Source: Acetobacteraceae bacterium (GTDB lineage: Bacteria > Pseudomonadota > Alphaproteobacteria > Zavarziniales > Zavarziniaceae). Taken from it: a DNA stretch of 32,350 nucleotides. Within the stretch, counting starts at the first letter, position 1. Each line of letters starts with the position of its first letter. The notes beneath the pieces are model-generated. The model searched no databases and had not been told where the DNA came from. It was given only the letters and a program-made list of their open reading frames with translations. Positions 7,263 through 15,854 of the stretch are shown here, one piece after another. The translations under genes were made by a program, and so were the position numbers. Where the stretch lies: NCBI GenBank assembly GCA_947379865.1, contig CANCOY010000037.1, positions 1 through 32,350 on the forward strand, written 5' to 3'.

Positions 7263-9797
7263 TCAATTGATGGCGCTAAGGCCGGCGTTCTGGATACGGT
7301 CACGGTAGCTGGCCATGAAGCTTTCCAGCGTGCCAACCGTGGCAATGGAATTGGCAAGGTCGCGGAAGGCTGTGGTTCGGGGATCAACCCGGCCAACGAT
7401 AAGCTTGAAGGCGTCCTCGCCGGGTCCGCCCTCCATCTTCTGGGCCCAGTTGCTGCGCAGGCGCTCCAGCCCGGCCGCATCGCTCGACAGGGTCATGGCG
7501 ACGGCAGCACGCAGCACCCGGCCCCGCTCTGCCTGGTTGAGCGGTGTCTCTGTCTGCCAGCGCGTTCCCAGCAAAGACTCATTGGTGGCCGAGACCAGGG
7601 GCCAGGCGTCCACCTTCCAGGCGATATCGGAAATCAGTTCGCTGGCCGCAATGCTGCGGTCTTCGGCCAGAAGCTCCAGCGCATCCTTGGGCCGGTCCAG
7701 ATCAGCAAGAGCCCGCGCCCGAAGGAGACGGCGCTGGCCCGTCAGGGCCTCTGGCAGCTGGGGCTGCTCCGAGAGATCGAGGGCGGCCAATGCCTTGCCT
7801 GGATTGCGATCCAGCAGATAGACCAGCGCCAGCCGCGCCGCCACCTGGGCCTTGGCCGTGCCGACCAGACGGTGCCGTACCTGATGATCCAGCAATTCCG
7901 CCGCACGGTCGAGCAGATCAACCGAGGCAAGGCGGTCTGCAAGGCGCCTGATCATCTCATCACCCTGGGCGTCGAGGGGCGTCAGTTCGCGGAAATCATA
8001 GTACAGAGCCAACGCCCCAAGCGGCGTCAGCCGATCCGCGCCTCCTTTGGCGAAGAGGTCGTTGAACATCCCGCTCATGCGGGTCCTGATGGCCGGGGTC
8101 TCCACCGCATTGGGAAAAGCGGCAACCGCCGTCCGCATCAGGTTGAGGGCACTGCGCCAGTCCTCCCGCGCGGCATACAATTCATAAAGGCGCGTGATCA
8201 CATCGCGCTCGACGGAATCGCCACGCCAGGCGAACCGCAGTCGCTCCAGCCGGGCAATTGCCTCTTCGGAAGTCAGGCGGCCCACGGCACTGCCAAGGCT
8301 GATGCGCGCCAGCTCAGCCTCAACCCGGATCGGTCGCCAGTCCATGGCAACAGCGGCGTCATAGCGCTCAAGCGCGCGCGTATTCTCAGACTTGGCCTGG
8401 GCAATGACGCCCTCAAGGAACACCTTTTCCGACAGCAGCTCTGGCATGCCGGCCGGCGGATAAGCCACGGCCAACTCGGTCAGCGCGCTCTGAAGATCAC
8501 CAAGACCGATCGCCGCGCGCGCCGCCGCCAGGTGAAACCGCGTCTGCTCCGCCGCACCATAGGCACCGAGCACGTCCGCGCCGCGAATATACTGCTCCCG
8601 CGCCTCTGCCCAATTGCGCCGCGCCGCAGCAATGCGCGAGCGCCACAGCGCCGAGTGCGGGTCAAACTCCAGCCCCGGGTGGGCTAGGTCCGCGCTGGCG
8701 TCGCCATAGCGCCCCAGCTGGGCGTCGGCGATGCCACGCATGGCGCGGTATTCCGCATCATTGGCAACCACGGGGTCCTCAGCCGCGATGGCACGCAATA
8801 CGCCCAGGGCGTCTGGCGCCAGGTAATGGCCAACAAGAAAGCGGGCCAGCTCAAGCCGGGCCGGGTTACGCTGCCCCTGTGGCTCAGCCGACGCAGCCAA
8901 AAGCAGGGCCTTGCGACGTTCTTCACGATCCACGCCTCGGTCGTCGGCCCAGGCCGACCAGTTGGCAATGGGTCGCCGATCCACACGCACGATCGCCGAG
9001 GATCCCGCCTGGGGCAGCGACAATGTAAGGCCGCGCGGCGCCGAGACAGCAACACCGATCGACGTGGCATCAATGGCCAGATCATCGGTCAATGAGATGA
9101 TGGCAATGCCCTGGGCCGAGGGCAGCACGCGAAACTGGACGAATTCCTGAAGCTGGCCGATGCCAAAGCCCGGGCTTGCCAGCGGGACCACGTTGATCTC
9201 GTCACCCGCCTCCCGGTCAATCAGCTTGAAAACCTGACCCGCCTCAACCGTGGGCAGGATCGCCCGCGGACGGCCTGTGGAAACGGTTTCCCGCTCAATG
9301 CCGATAGGCTGACCCAGCGGTTGCGCCATGGGTGTCAGATCGACCACCCATGTGGAGCCACTGCGCCGGACAAGCGGCTGCAACTGGTCAGCCAGGCGCA
9401 CCGTCAAAACAGTGGCGGCAGGATGAGGCAACTGGCTGGCACTCAACGCCCAGCGGCTGAAGGATGCCGTCAGAGCGCTCGCATCAACCTGGGCCATGTG
9501 ATCGAACACAATCCACAGCCGGTCGCCGCGCACGAAAACAGCGGCGTTGACGGCAGCGGGCCACTGAAAGCCAAGGCGCAGACCATTGGGGACCTCGTCC
9601 ACCGCCATGCTGACCCGCGCCACGGGCTGTTGCGCCACTCCGGGCACCGCAGGCAGCAGTTGTGATGGCAGGGGCACGGCAGCCGTACCGGCGGGGGCCT
9701 CAGGGGCTGCGGCTGCCGGCATGCCTGTGGCAGCACCGATGAGAAGGGCCACGGACAGGATGAAAGCCCGGCCTCGCCGATAGCGTCCCCTCTGCAT
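7263..9797 (-). CDS. Large secreted TPR-repeat protein of the fliL-fliM-motE operon
   Basis: From the ATG at 9797 the product is 844 residues. A signal peptide (RRGRAFILSVALLIGAATG...PAAAA) predicts export to the periplasm. An N-terminal beta-rich part (about 50-300) precedes a long alpha-helical region with TPR-like repeats (for example FLVGHYLAPDALGVLRAIA and ALVYLLDRNPGKALAALDL). It is last in the fliL-fliM-DUF6468-MotE operon, which suggests a motor or basal-body role, but its function is unknown to me. The frame is open up to 9947, but 9797 has a good GGGAG site and puts the signal peptide at the N-terminus. A gap of 194 bp separates it from the gene before. Confidence 0.8.
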   Translation of the reverse strand: MQRGRYRRGRAFILSVALLIGAATGMPAAAAPEAPAGTAAVPLPSQLLPAVPGVAQQPVARVSMAVDEVPNGLRLGFQWPAAVNAAVFVRGDRLWIVFDHMAQVDASALTASFSRWALSASQLPHPAATVLTVRLADQLQPLVRRSGSTWVVDLTPMAQPLGQPIGIERETVSTGRPRAILPTVEAGQVFKLIDREAGDEINVVPLASPGFGIGQLQEFVQFRVLPSAQGIAIISLTDDLAIDATSIGVAVSAPRGLTLSLPQAGSSAIVRVDRRPIANWSAWADDRGVDREERRKALLLAASAEPQGQRNPARLELARFLVGHYLAPDALGVLRAIAAEDPVVANDAEYRAMRGIADAQLGRYGDASADLAHPGLEFDPHSALWRSRIAAARRNWAEAREQYIRGADVLGAYGAAEQTRFHLAAARAAIGLGDLQSALTELAVAYPPAGMPELLSEKVFLEGVIAQAKSENTRALERYDAAVAMDWRPIRVEAELARISLGSAVGRLTSEEAIARLERLRFAWRGDSVERDVITRLYELYAAREDWRSALNLMRTAVAAFPNAVETPAIRTRMSGMFNDLFAKGGADRLTPLGALALYYDFRELTPLDAQGDEMIRRLADRLASVDLLDRAAELLDHQVRHRLVGTAKAQVAARLALVYLLDRNPGKALAALDLSEQPQLPEALTGQRRLLRARALADLDRPKDALELLAEDRSIAASELISDIAWKVDAWPLVSATNESLLGTRWQTETPLNQAERGRVLRAAVAMTLSSDAAGLERLRSNWAQKMEGGPGEDAFKLIVGRVDPRTTAFRDLANSIATVGTLESFMASYRDRIQNAGLSAIN

Positions 9798-9991
9798 GCA
9801 GGCTACTCCCATTCCTGTCTCAATCTCAGTCCCATGCCCCGGCATCCGCGGCTTTCCTTTCCAAGGGAGCCCGCTGGCCCAGAGAGCCCACTGGCCCCGG
9901 GGCCATGCGTCATGGCTTGGTTGTTCACGTGCATCCGCATCCCTCAAGGAGACGGCCGAGGGTTGGCGTCGTCGCCACTCTCACACCGCCC

Positions 9992-10714
9992 TCAGCCCCC
10001 CCTGGCGGGCAGGCGCCGGTGCGTGGCGAGTTCCACCGTCAGGGCCTTGGCCGTCGGTGGAGACATTTCGGCCAGCACGGGCGCCATCTTCACTTCTTTC
10101 ATGCGTTCGGCGACCGAGATCAGAATGGGCATCTCGAGGCCATCGAAAATCCGTGCCGCATCCTTCGGCTTCATGTTTTCGTAGACCTTGACGAGGCTGG
10201 CGATCTGCGCGTCCTCGTGGGCGTCGTGCTCTTTCAGCAATTGATCGATCCGCGCCTGAAGGGCCTTCAGTTCCGCAATCTTGCCATCAATACGGCCTTC
10301 GGCCGCGACAAGAAGCTTCTCGCGCATGTCCATGTCGCGGGCGCGGTCTTCAAGAACCCCGCGCCGCTCGGCCAGGCCCTCCAGCAAGCGCACTTCGCCC
10401 TTGCTCATGGCAGAAATATCCACGGGCCCCTCAGAGGCGGGCGCGGGCTCGACAGAGGCCACGGTGGTGGTGGCAGCGCCTTCAGCCTTTGCCTGCGCGG
10501 CCGCCTCGGGCTTTGCCAGTGGAGCCGCCTCGGGCTTTGGCGCATCCGCGGCCGCCGCCGGGCCAGGCAACACACCCTGTTCCGCCCGGGCCGAGGAAAC
10601 CCCGCTGAGGATCACATCAGCCTCATAGCCAATGGCCCCAAGCTTGAGCACAAGCAAAAACAGGGCGGCGATCACCAGCGTCGGCAGCAGACGCAGCTTC
10701 TCGATAATCAACAT
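9992..10714 (-). CDS. MotE-like protein with MgtE-type N-terminal domain
   Basis: The 240-residue product starts MLIIEKLRLLPTLV with one N-terminal membrane helix (about 8-28). An Ala/Pro/Glu linker (KPEAAPLAKPEAAAQAKAEG) and a coiled coil (about 110-170) follow. The end resembles the MgtE N-terminal / FliG-like fold, with KVYENMKPKDAARIFDGLEM and LAEMSPPTAKALTVELA. Such proteins are called MotE in rhizobia, where MotE is a periplasmic chaperone for MotC; the same role here is not shown. The long upstream frame (to 10981) is rejected because 10714 has an AAGGGGA site and the proper N-terminal anchor. Confidence 0.82.
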   Translation of the reverse strand: MLIIEKLRLLPTLVIAALFLLVLKLGAIGYEADVILSGVSSARAEQGVLPGPAAAADAPKPEAAPLAKPEAAAQAKAEGAATTTVASVEPAPASEGPVDISAMSKGEVRLLEGLAERRGVLEDRARDMDMREKLLVAAEGRIDGKIAELKALQARIDQLLKEHDAHEDAQIASLVKVYENMKPKDAARIFDGLEMPILISVAERMKEVKMAPVLAEMSPPTAKALTVELATHRRLPARGG

Positions 10715-10727
10715 GGGCTTGTCCCCT

Positions 10728-11243
10728 TCAACGTACTTCGCGCAGGGCGCGCAGCAGATCGGCCGGGCTGCCCTTGCCAGGGCGCGCCGCAACCGCAGCA
10801 GCCGCAGCCACCCGGTCCTGTGGCAGCGGGCGCGCGCCAGCCGTCCGGTCGGCGCGCAATTCGAAACCCGCCTCGCCGGGCTTCTCTGCCGGGCCTGGCT
10901 TGCCCCCAAGCCCCGATTTTCCCGAAACGCCACTGAGGCCACCCGACACGCGGTCTGCCAGGGTGTTGCCGGCGTCGACAATCAGCTGCAGCTCATCCAC
11001 CAGGGCGCGGGCATCCTTGACCTGCGCCCCAAGCCGGGCACCGACCACATCACTCGAGGCCTTGAGATCCTGGGTGGCCGCCTGGGCCTTGCGGGTGGCG
11101 TCATTCAGATTCTCGATCAGAAGCCGCAATTCATCATGCCCACCGCGCAGTACCACCAGGCGGCGGTTGAGCTGCCAGCAATAAAAGATTGTTGCGCTGA
11201 GCAAAGCTGCAACGAGAAGATCGAGTAACAGCGTTGTGGTCAT
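10728..11243 (-). CDS. DUF6468-type membrane-anchored protein of the flagellar motor operon
   Basis: The 171-residue protein has one N-terminal membrane helix (LLLDLLVAALLSATIFYCW) and then a predicted coiled coil (about 25-110, RRLVVLRGGHDELRLLIENL and on). The C-terminal part is low-complexity Gly/Pro/Ala. I recognise it as the DUF6468 type that follows fliM in Rhodospirillales; no function is established to my knowledge. Its ATG overlaps the fliM stop as ATGA, so it is translationally coupled to the switch protein and likely acts at the motor. Confidence 0.8.
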   Translation of the reverse strand: MTTTLLLDLLVAALLSATIFYCWQLNRRLVVLRGGHDELRLLIENLNDATRKAQAATQDLKASSDVVGARLGAQVKDARALVDELQLIVDAGNTLADRVSGGLSGVSGKSGLGGKPGPAEKPGEAGFELRADRTAGARPLPQDRVAAAAAVAARPGKGSPADLLRALREVR

Positions 11244-12319
11244 GCCCGCACCCTTGATTTGCCGAGACGCTGTTCGACGCGAACAGCGATATTGTCTCCA
11301 AGCCGCCCCATGCGGCCACGCAACATCGGAATGCCACCACAGCGAATCTCTACCGGGCTGTCAGGACCGTAATTGAGCATCACGGTCTGGCCCACCTGCA
11401 GTTCCATGACATCGCGCAATGGCATGGTCAGTTCATCAAGCACCGCATCCACCTGCAGTTCCGTGGACCAAAGCTCGTTGGCGAGATGGTTTTCCCAGAT
11501 CGTGTCCTGGCCGAATTTTTCGCCCATGAACATCTGCAACAGCAGCTCGCGCACCGGCTCCAGGGTGGCGTAGGGCAGCATCAGCTCAAGACGCCCGCCC
11601 CGGTCATCCATGTCGATACGCAGTTTCACCAGGATCGCCGCATTGGTTTCGCGGGCGATGGTGGCAAAGCGCGGGCTGACTTCCAGACGGTCAAACGAGA
11701 AATTGACCGGCGTCAGCGGCTCGAAGGCGGCGCGCATGTCCTTGAGGACGACCACAATCATACGTTCCACAAGATTGCGCTCGATCGTGGTGTAGGGGCG
11801 CCCTTCAATCCGCATGGCATGGGTGCCCTTGCGCCCCCCAAGCAACACGTCGACCACCGAATAGACGAGGTTGGAATCAGCCACGAGGAGACCGTAGTTA
11901 TCCCATTCCTCGGCCCGGAAGATCGCATGAATGGCGGGCTGGGGAATGGAATTCAGGTACTCGCCAAACCGGATCGAGGTAATGGAATCAACGCTGACGT
12001 CAACATTATCGGAGGTAAAATTGCGCAGCGAGGTCGACATCAGCCTGACAAGATTGTCGAACACCCGCTCAAGCATCGGCAACCGGCCATAAGAGACCAG
12101 GGCCGAGTTGATGATGGAGCGGATGCCGGTCTTGCGGCCGACGCCCGCCAGCCCACCCTTCATGTCCAGCAGGCTGTCGATCTCATCCTGACTCAGGACC
12201 TCATCCTGGACGGACGAATCCCCTTCATCCCAGGAATCGTCGTCCATGGCGTCTGCGTCGGCGTTCCAGTCGTCGGCGGGGTTGCCAGCACCGGTGGGGT
12301 CATCTGTCGGTTCAGCCAT
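11240..12319 (-). CDS. fliM: Flagellar motor switch protein FliM
   Basis: FliM is the C-ring protein that binds phosphorylated CheY and sets rotation direction. In the 359-residue product the CheY-P-binding segment LSQDEIDSLL is at 42-51, after an unusually acidic N-terminus (about 15-41, Asp-rich). The middle domain has FDNLVRLMSTSLRNF, and the C-terminal SpoA domain ends with PVEIRCGGIPMLRGRMG. It follows fliL by 2 bp and overlaps the next gene by 4 bp. Confidence 0.97.
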   Translation of the reverse strand: MAEPTDDPTGAGNPADDWNADADAMDDDSWDEGDSSVQDEVLSQDEIDSLLDMKGGLAGVGRKTGIRSIINSALVSYGRLPMLERVFDNLVRLMSTSLRNFTSDNVDVSVDSITSIRFGEYLNSIPQPAIHAIFRAEEWDNYGLLVADSNLVYSVVDVLLGGRKGTHAMRIEGRPYTTIERNLVERMIVVVLKDMRAAFEPLTPVNFSFDRLEVSPRFATIARETNAAILVKLRIDMDDRGGRLELMLPYATLEPVRELLLQMFMGEKFGQDTIWENHLANELWSTELQVDAVLDELTMPLRDVMELQVGQTVMLNYGPDSPVEIRCGGIPMLRGRMGRLGDNIAVRVEQRLGKSRVRA

Positions 12320-12321
12320 GG

Positions 12322-12840
12322 CTATTGGACCAGCATTTCCTTGAAGAGGACATCACTCACCTTCACCGGTGCGACCGCCACATTGACGCGCGCCAGCAAC
12401 TCTTCCTTCAGGCGGAACATGCCGGAAGAGCCCTCAAGGTCACTGGCGCGGAGTTCGCGCAGATAGACCTGGAAGTTATCCACAATGCGGGGCGCCATCT
12501 TCTCCAGTTCCTTCGGCATCTCGATGCCCGGAAGCTCAAGTGCAACCCTGAGCTTGAGGTAACTGGAACGATTATTCTGGCTGGAAAGATTCACCAGCAG
12601 TTCTGGCAGATCATAAAAGACCGTCCCGACACTTGCGGTTTCCTTCGGCTCGCTCCCGATCACTGAATTGAACGCACCCAGTGCGTAAGCGGCGCCAAGG
12701 GCAACGATAAGCACAGCTGGCACGGCAGCGAAAAGCAGAAGCTTTCCCCTGGGCAGGCGCCCCCGCAGACCCTGAACCGCAGCTTCCTGGCCACCGTTCT
12801 CGACGTCCTCAGACTGATCATCTTCCATGTCTCTGGGCAT
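12322..12840 (-). CDS. fliL: Flagellar basal-body protein FliL
   Basis: FliL is a membrane protein that surrounds the stator and supports torque. From the ATG at 12840 the product is 172 residues: an acidic cytoplasmic tail, a membrane helix at about 33-55, and a periplasmic domain with the FliL features FYDLPELLVNLSS, YLKLRVALELPG and LKEELLARVNVAVAP. The open frame reaches 13053, but the chosen start has GGGAAG upstream and the expected topology; ATG 12828 is an alternative. First gene of the motor operon, with a CtrA-like box 62-76 bp upstream. Confidence 0.93.
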   Translation of the reverse strand: MPRDMEDDQSEDVENGGQEAAVQGLRGRLPRGKLLLFAAVPAVLIVALGAAYALGAFNSVIGSEPKETASVGTVFYDLPELLVNLSSQNNRSSYLKLRVALELPGIEMPKELEKMAPRIVDNFQVYLRELRASDLEGSSGMFRLKEELLARVNVAVAPVKVSDVLFKEMLVQ

Positions 12841-12901
12841 GCCCCGCTTCCCATTGCTCTCTGCGCGATCCTGCGCTGGCAACACCGTATCGGGTTCTTC
12901 G

Positions 12902-12916
12902 TTAACAACACCTTTA
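12902..12916 (-). promoter_or_regulatory. CtrA-like box upstream of fliL
   Basis: TTAA-CAACACC-TTTA fits TTAA-N7-TTAA with one mismatch and lies 62-76 bp upstream of the fliL start. fliL is a known CtrA target in Caulobacter; the assignment here rests on the motif and position. Confidence 0.5.
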
Positions 12917-12940
12917 TGAGATTGATCTATCCAAAAGATA

Positions 12941-12959
12941 CCCGGCAAAGCTTGCCGGG
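12941..12959. promoter_or_regulatory. ftr-like palindromic operator, first copy (flgF)
   Basis: CCCGGCAAAGCTTGCCGGG is a perfect inverted repeat with 8-bp arms and a 3-bp centre. The same design recurs upstream of flbT and, less perfectly, both flagellin genes. Probably the site of a sigma-54 enhancer-binding protein of FlbD type. Confidence 0.6.
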
Positions 12960-12973
12960 CATCACCTGCCGGG
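12955..12973. promoter_or_regulatory. ftr-like operator, second overlapping copy (flgF)
   Basis: CCGGGCATCACCTGCCGGG matches the palindrome with three mismatches and overlaps the first copy by 5 bp. It ends 72 bp before the flgF -24 element, the same spacing as at the flagellin and flbT promoters. Confidence 0.45.
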
Positions 12974-13045
12974 TGGCTTGGCCGCCGGCGCCACCAGCAC
13001 CGTGCCAAGCCTGAAAACGACGATCTGCCAAGGCTTCGGGGCCAT

Positions 13046-13061
13046 TGGCACACTCCATGCT
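13046..13061 (+). promoter_or_regulatory. Sigma-54 promoter of flgF
   Basis: TGGCACACTCCATGCT has an intact -24 TGGCAC and a TGCT at -12 with correct spacing. The predicted start of transcription is near 13072, giving a leader of about 80 nt. Confidence 0.65.
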
Positions 13062-13152
13062 AGGTCCTCGTCAGGCAGGCCCATGGCAAGACACCCATGG
13101 CGTGACGCCGGGTCAGCCGCCGCCAGCTGGAGTGCGGGAAGGATACAGGCTC

Positions 13153-13902
13153 ATGCAGAATACCCTCTACGTCTCCCTCTCGCGCCAGATCGCCCTGCGC
13201 CAGGAAATGGACGTGATCGCCAACAATATGGCGAACATGACGACCACAGGTTTCAAGGGCTCCCGCCCCATGTTTGAAGAATACCTGATGGGAAAGGGTG
13301 AATCTGTTTCCGTTGACCCGGCCTCCCGCGGCAAGGTTGCCTTTGTCAGCACAAAGGGAACACTGCGGGATACGTCTCAGGGCCCGTTGGAGACAACAGG
13401 AAATCCAACTGATTTTGCGTTGCAGGGCGAAGGCTTTTTCGTGGTCGAGACGGAGGATGGCCCCCGCTATACCCGCAACGGCCATTTCAGCGTGGATACC
13501 CAGGGCAACCTCACCACCATCGATGGGCTGCGCGTGCTTGGCGAAGGGGACCGCCCCATCAACCTGCCGCGCACGGGCGGGCCTGTGACCGTGTCCGCAG
13601 AGGGCAGCGTGTCCGTCGATGGCACCGCCGCTGGCCGCTTCAGGCTGGTTGAATTCGACAATCGGCAGGCCCTTCTGGCGGAGGGCAACAACCTGTTCTC
13701 CAGCCCCTCAGGCAATGACCCGGCTCCAGCGAAAGCAACGCAGGTGACCCAGGCGGCACTCGAGGCCTCCAACGTCCAGTCGATCAGCGAAATGACCCGG
13801 ATGATCGAGGTCTCCCGCAGTTACCAGTCGATTCAGTCCATCATCTCCGCCCAGAACGACCTTGAGCGTTCAGCGATCCAGACCCTCGGCAAGGTGGCCT
13901 AG
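13153..13902 (+). CDS. flgF: Flagellar rod protein FlgF
   Basis: FlgF is a proximal rod protein. From the ATG at 13153 it has 249 residues with the rod/hook-family N-terminus (LRQEMDVIANNMANMTTTGFKG), the central FALQGEGFFVVETEDGPRYTRNG block and the C-terminal helix MTRMIEVSRSYQSIQSII. The start is set by GGAAGGA 10 bp upstream; the frame is open further upstream but that part covers the promoter. First gene of flgF-flgG-flgA-flgH. Confidence 0.95.
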   Translation: MQNTLYVSLSRQIALRQEMDVIANNMANMTTTGFKGSRPMFEEYLMGKGESVSVDPASRGKVAFVSTKGTLRDTSQGPLETTGNPTDFALQGEGFFVVETEDGPRYTRNGHFSVDTQGNLTTIDGLRVLGEGDRPINLPRTGGPVTVSAEGSVSVDGTAAGRFRLVEFDNRQALLAEGNNLFSSPSGNDPAPAKATQVTQAALEASNVQSISEMTRMIEVSRSYQSIQSIISAQNDLERSAIQTLGKVA

Positions 13903-13971
13903 GCCCGGATACCAATAGACAGACACGCCGACAGGCAGACACACAGACACGCGTAAAGAAGGAACAGGCCG

Positions 13972-14757
13972 ATGAGGTCCTTGAGCATCGCCAGCACCGG
14001 AATGCTGGCCCAGCAGCTGAATGTCGAGGTTATCTCGAACAACATCGCCAACATGAACACCACCGGCCACAAGCGGCAACGGGCGGAGTTCCAGGACATG
14101 TTGTACCAGAACCTGCGCCGCATGGGTTCCCAGTCGTCAGACAATGGCAATCTGGTGCCCGTGGGCATCCAGATCGGCACGGGCGTCAAGGCGGCGGCGG
14201 TCTACCGCATCACCGAGCAGGGCAATCTGACTTCCACCGCGAACGCCTATGACATTGCGATCCAGGGCCGCGGTTTTTTCCGCGTGTTGCTGCCCTCGGG
14301 TGAAGATGCCTATACGCGCGCCGGTTCGTTCCAGGTCAACGAGCAGGGCCAGATCGTGACGCCAGACGGCTATATCGTGCAGCCCAGCATCACCATCCCG
14401 CAGGACGCCACCTCCGTCTCCATCAATACCTCTGGTCAGGTGGAGGCAAAGATTGCCGGGCAGGTGACGCCCCAGGTTGTTGGTCAGTTCGACCTGGCCA
14501 CCTTCTATAACGAAGCCGGTCTCGACGCGCAGGGCGGCAACCTGTTCCTTGAAACCGCTGCCTCGGGCGCACCGGTGATTGGCATTCCGGGCCAGACGGG
14601 CGTTGGCACGATCCTTCAGGGCTTCCTCGAGACCTCCAACGTCAATGCCGTGACCGAGATCACCTCTCTGATCACGGCCCAGCGTGCCTATGAGATGAAC
14701 TCCAAGGTCATCTCGGCCTCAGACGAGATGCTCCAGACCATGACGAGCCTGCGCTAG
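13972..14757 (+). CDS. flgG: Flagellar distal rod protein FlgG
   Basis: FlgG forms the distal rod. The 261-residue product is near-canonical: MRSLSIASTGMLAQQLNVEV, SNNIANMNTTGHKRQRAEFQD, the AIQGRGFFRVLLPSGEDAYTRAGSF block and a C-terminus EITSLITAQRAYEMNSKVIS. The ATG has AAGGA upstream. It lies 69 bp after flgF; the gap contains only short ACAGACA-like repeats. Confidence 0.98.
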   Translation: MRSLSIASTGMLAQQLNVEVISNNIANMNTTGHKRQRAEFQDMLYQNLRRMGSQSSDNGNLVPVGIQIGTGVKAAAVYRITEQGNLTSTANAYDIAIQGRGFFRVLLPSGEDAYTRAGSFQVNEQGQIVTPDGYIVQPSITIPQDATSVSINTSGQVEAKIAGQVTPQVVGQFDLATFYNEAGLDAQGGNLFLETAASGAPVIGIPGQTGVGTILQGFLETSNVNAVTEITSLITAQRAYEMNSKVISASDEMLQTMTSLR

Positions 14758-14783
14758 GCCGCTGAACGGCAAGGAGTTACACA

Positions 14784-15854
14784 TTGAACCGAACCGCTGC
14801 TGTCGCCGTTATCCTGGGTCTTGCCGTCGGCCCCGTCGCCGGGGACGCGCTGCTGCACCCGGCGGCCGCCGCCGAGGCCCTGCGCCTCGATATCGCCGCG
14901 CCGGTGCTGCCCAAGGCCGTCAGGGTTGCTGAGCCCAAGCTGAAGCTGAACGCCCTGGTCGAGGGCGACAGGATCCTGCTCGGCGATCTGGTTGAGGATG
15001 CCGGCGATGCTGCGGATGCCGAGGTTGCCCCCTCACCCGCACCCGGCCAGCGTCTGGCGCTGGACGCAGCCGAGGTGGTTGCCTTTGCCGCCTATCATGG
15101 CGTGTCGATCGCCCAGTCGGTCAATGGCCGCAAGGTCATGGTTTCCCGCGCGGGGCGGACAGTCCCCAAGGAACTTATTGTTTCCCGCATCGCCGACGCC
15201 CTGATCGCCCAGGGCATGCCGCCGGAGAAGGCCCGCCAGATTGACCTCGGCGACCGTTACCTGTCGCTGAAGGTGCCGGTGGAGGCAGCAGCCTCGGTGC
15301 TGGTCGATGATGTTGATTATGATCCTGACACGGGACGCTTTACTGCCATCATCGTAACCCCTGGTGAAAGCGCTGCGGTGGAACATGTCGAGATCAGCGG
15401 CAGGCTGGTCGACACCACACGCATTCCGGTGCCACGCAGCAACATGCCCGCAGGCCAGATCATCCGCGCGGCGGACGTGGACTGGATCGATGTGCCCACT
15501 GGCCGGCTGGCACGGAATGTTGCGGCCGCCCCGGACCAGATCATCGGCCGTTCCGCCCGCCGTGGCCTCAAGGCCGGCGTGCCCGTGATTACGGCGGATC
15601 TGGCGCAGCCACAGCTCGTCACCAAGGGCGCCATGGTTACCATGACGGTTGTCACCCCGAACCTGACCCTCAGCGCGGTCGGCCGCGCCCAGGAGGCCGG
15701 CGCGTTGGGGGATACCATCCGGCTGGTCAATCCATCGAGCAGCAAGGTGATCCAGGCCACGGTCTCCGGACCCAATGAGGCGCGGGTCAATGTGGGGTCC
15801 CAGCTGGTCACAGCCGATGGCGCCCAAACCGCCCCGCCGCCGGTGACACCATGA
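14784..15854 (+). CDS. flgA: P-ring assembly chaperone FlgA
   Basis: FlgA is a periplasmic chaperone for FlgI during P-ring assembly. The 356-residue product has a signal peptide (AVILGLAVGPVAG, then HPAAAAEA) and a C-terminal SAF-like part with RIPVPRSNMPAGQIIRAADV and the family end, MTVVTPNLTLSAVGRAQEAG to IRLVNPSSSKVIQATV. It starts at a TTG with AAGGAG 8 bp upstream, so a non-ATG start is well supported. It is longer than enterobacterial FlgA. Its stop overlaps the flgH ATG. Confidence 0.93.
   Translation: MNRTAAVAVILGLAVGPVAGDALLHPAAAAEALRLDIAAPVLPKAVRVAEPKLKLNALVEGDRILLGDLVEDAGDAADAEVAPSPAPGQRLALDAAEVVAFAAYHGVSIAQSVNGRKVMVSRAGRTVPKELIVSRIADALIAQGMPPEKARQIDLGDRYLSLKVPVEAAASVLVDDVDYDPDTGRFTAIIVTPGESAAVEHVEISGRLVDTTRIPVPRSNMPAGQIIRAADVDWIDVPTGRLARNVAAAPDQIIGRSARRGLKAGVPVITADLAQPQLVTKGAMVTMTVVTPNLTLSAVGRAQEAGALGDTIRLVNPSSSKVIQATVSGPNEARVNVGSQLVTADGAQTAPPPVTP

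Larger units (their letters stand above)
12841..13152. other. Divergent fliL/flgF regulatory region
   Basis: About 310 bp without a supported gene. From left to right it holds a CtrA-like box facing fliL (12902-12916), two overlapping 19-bp palindromic operators (12941-12973) and the sigma-54 element of flgF (13046-13061). Confidence 0.7.

Noticed and set aside
9892..9905. Palindrome TGGCCCCGGGGCCA between the MotE-like and TPR genes
   Set aside because: No loop and no T-tract, and GC-rich 14-bp palindromes are not rare here; it remains unexplained rather than a supported feature.
12841..12940. Possible sigma-28 promoter (TAAAGG and CCCGATAC) before fliL
   Set aside because: The spacing is about 2 bp off the consensus and the -10 part is incomplete.
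12992..13007. Minus-strand sigma-54-like TGGCACGGTGCTGGTG upstream of fliL
   Set aside because: The -24 half is perfect but the -12 half lacks GC. It also lies upstream of the operator, not downstream, and fliL has a CtrA-like box instead.
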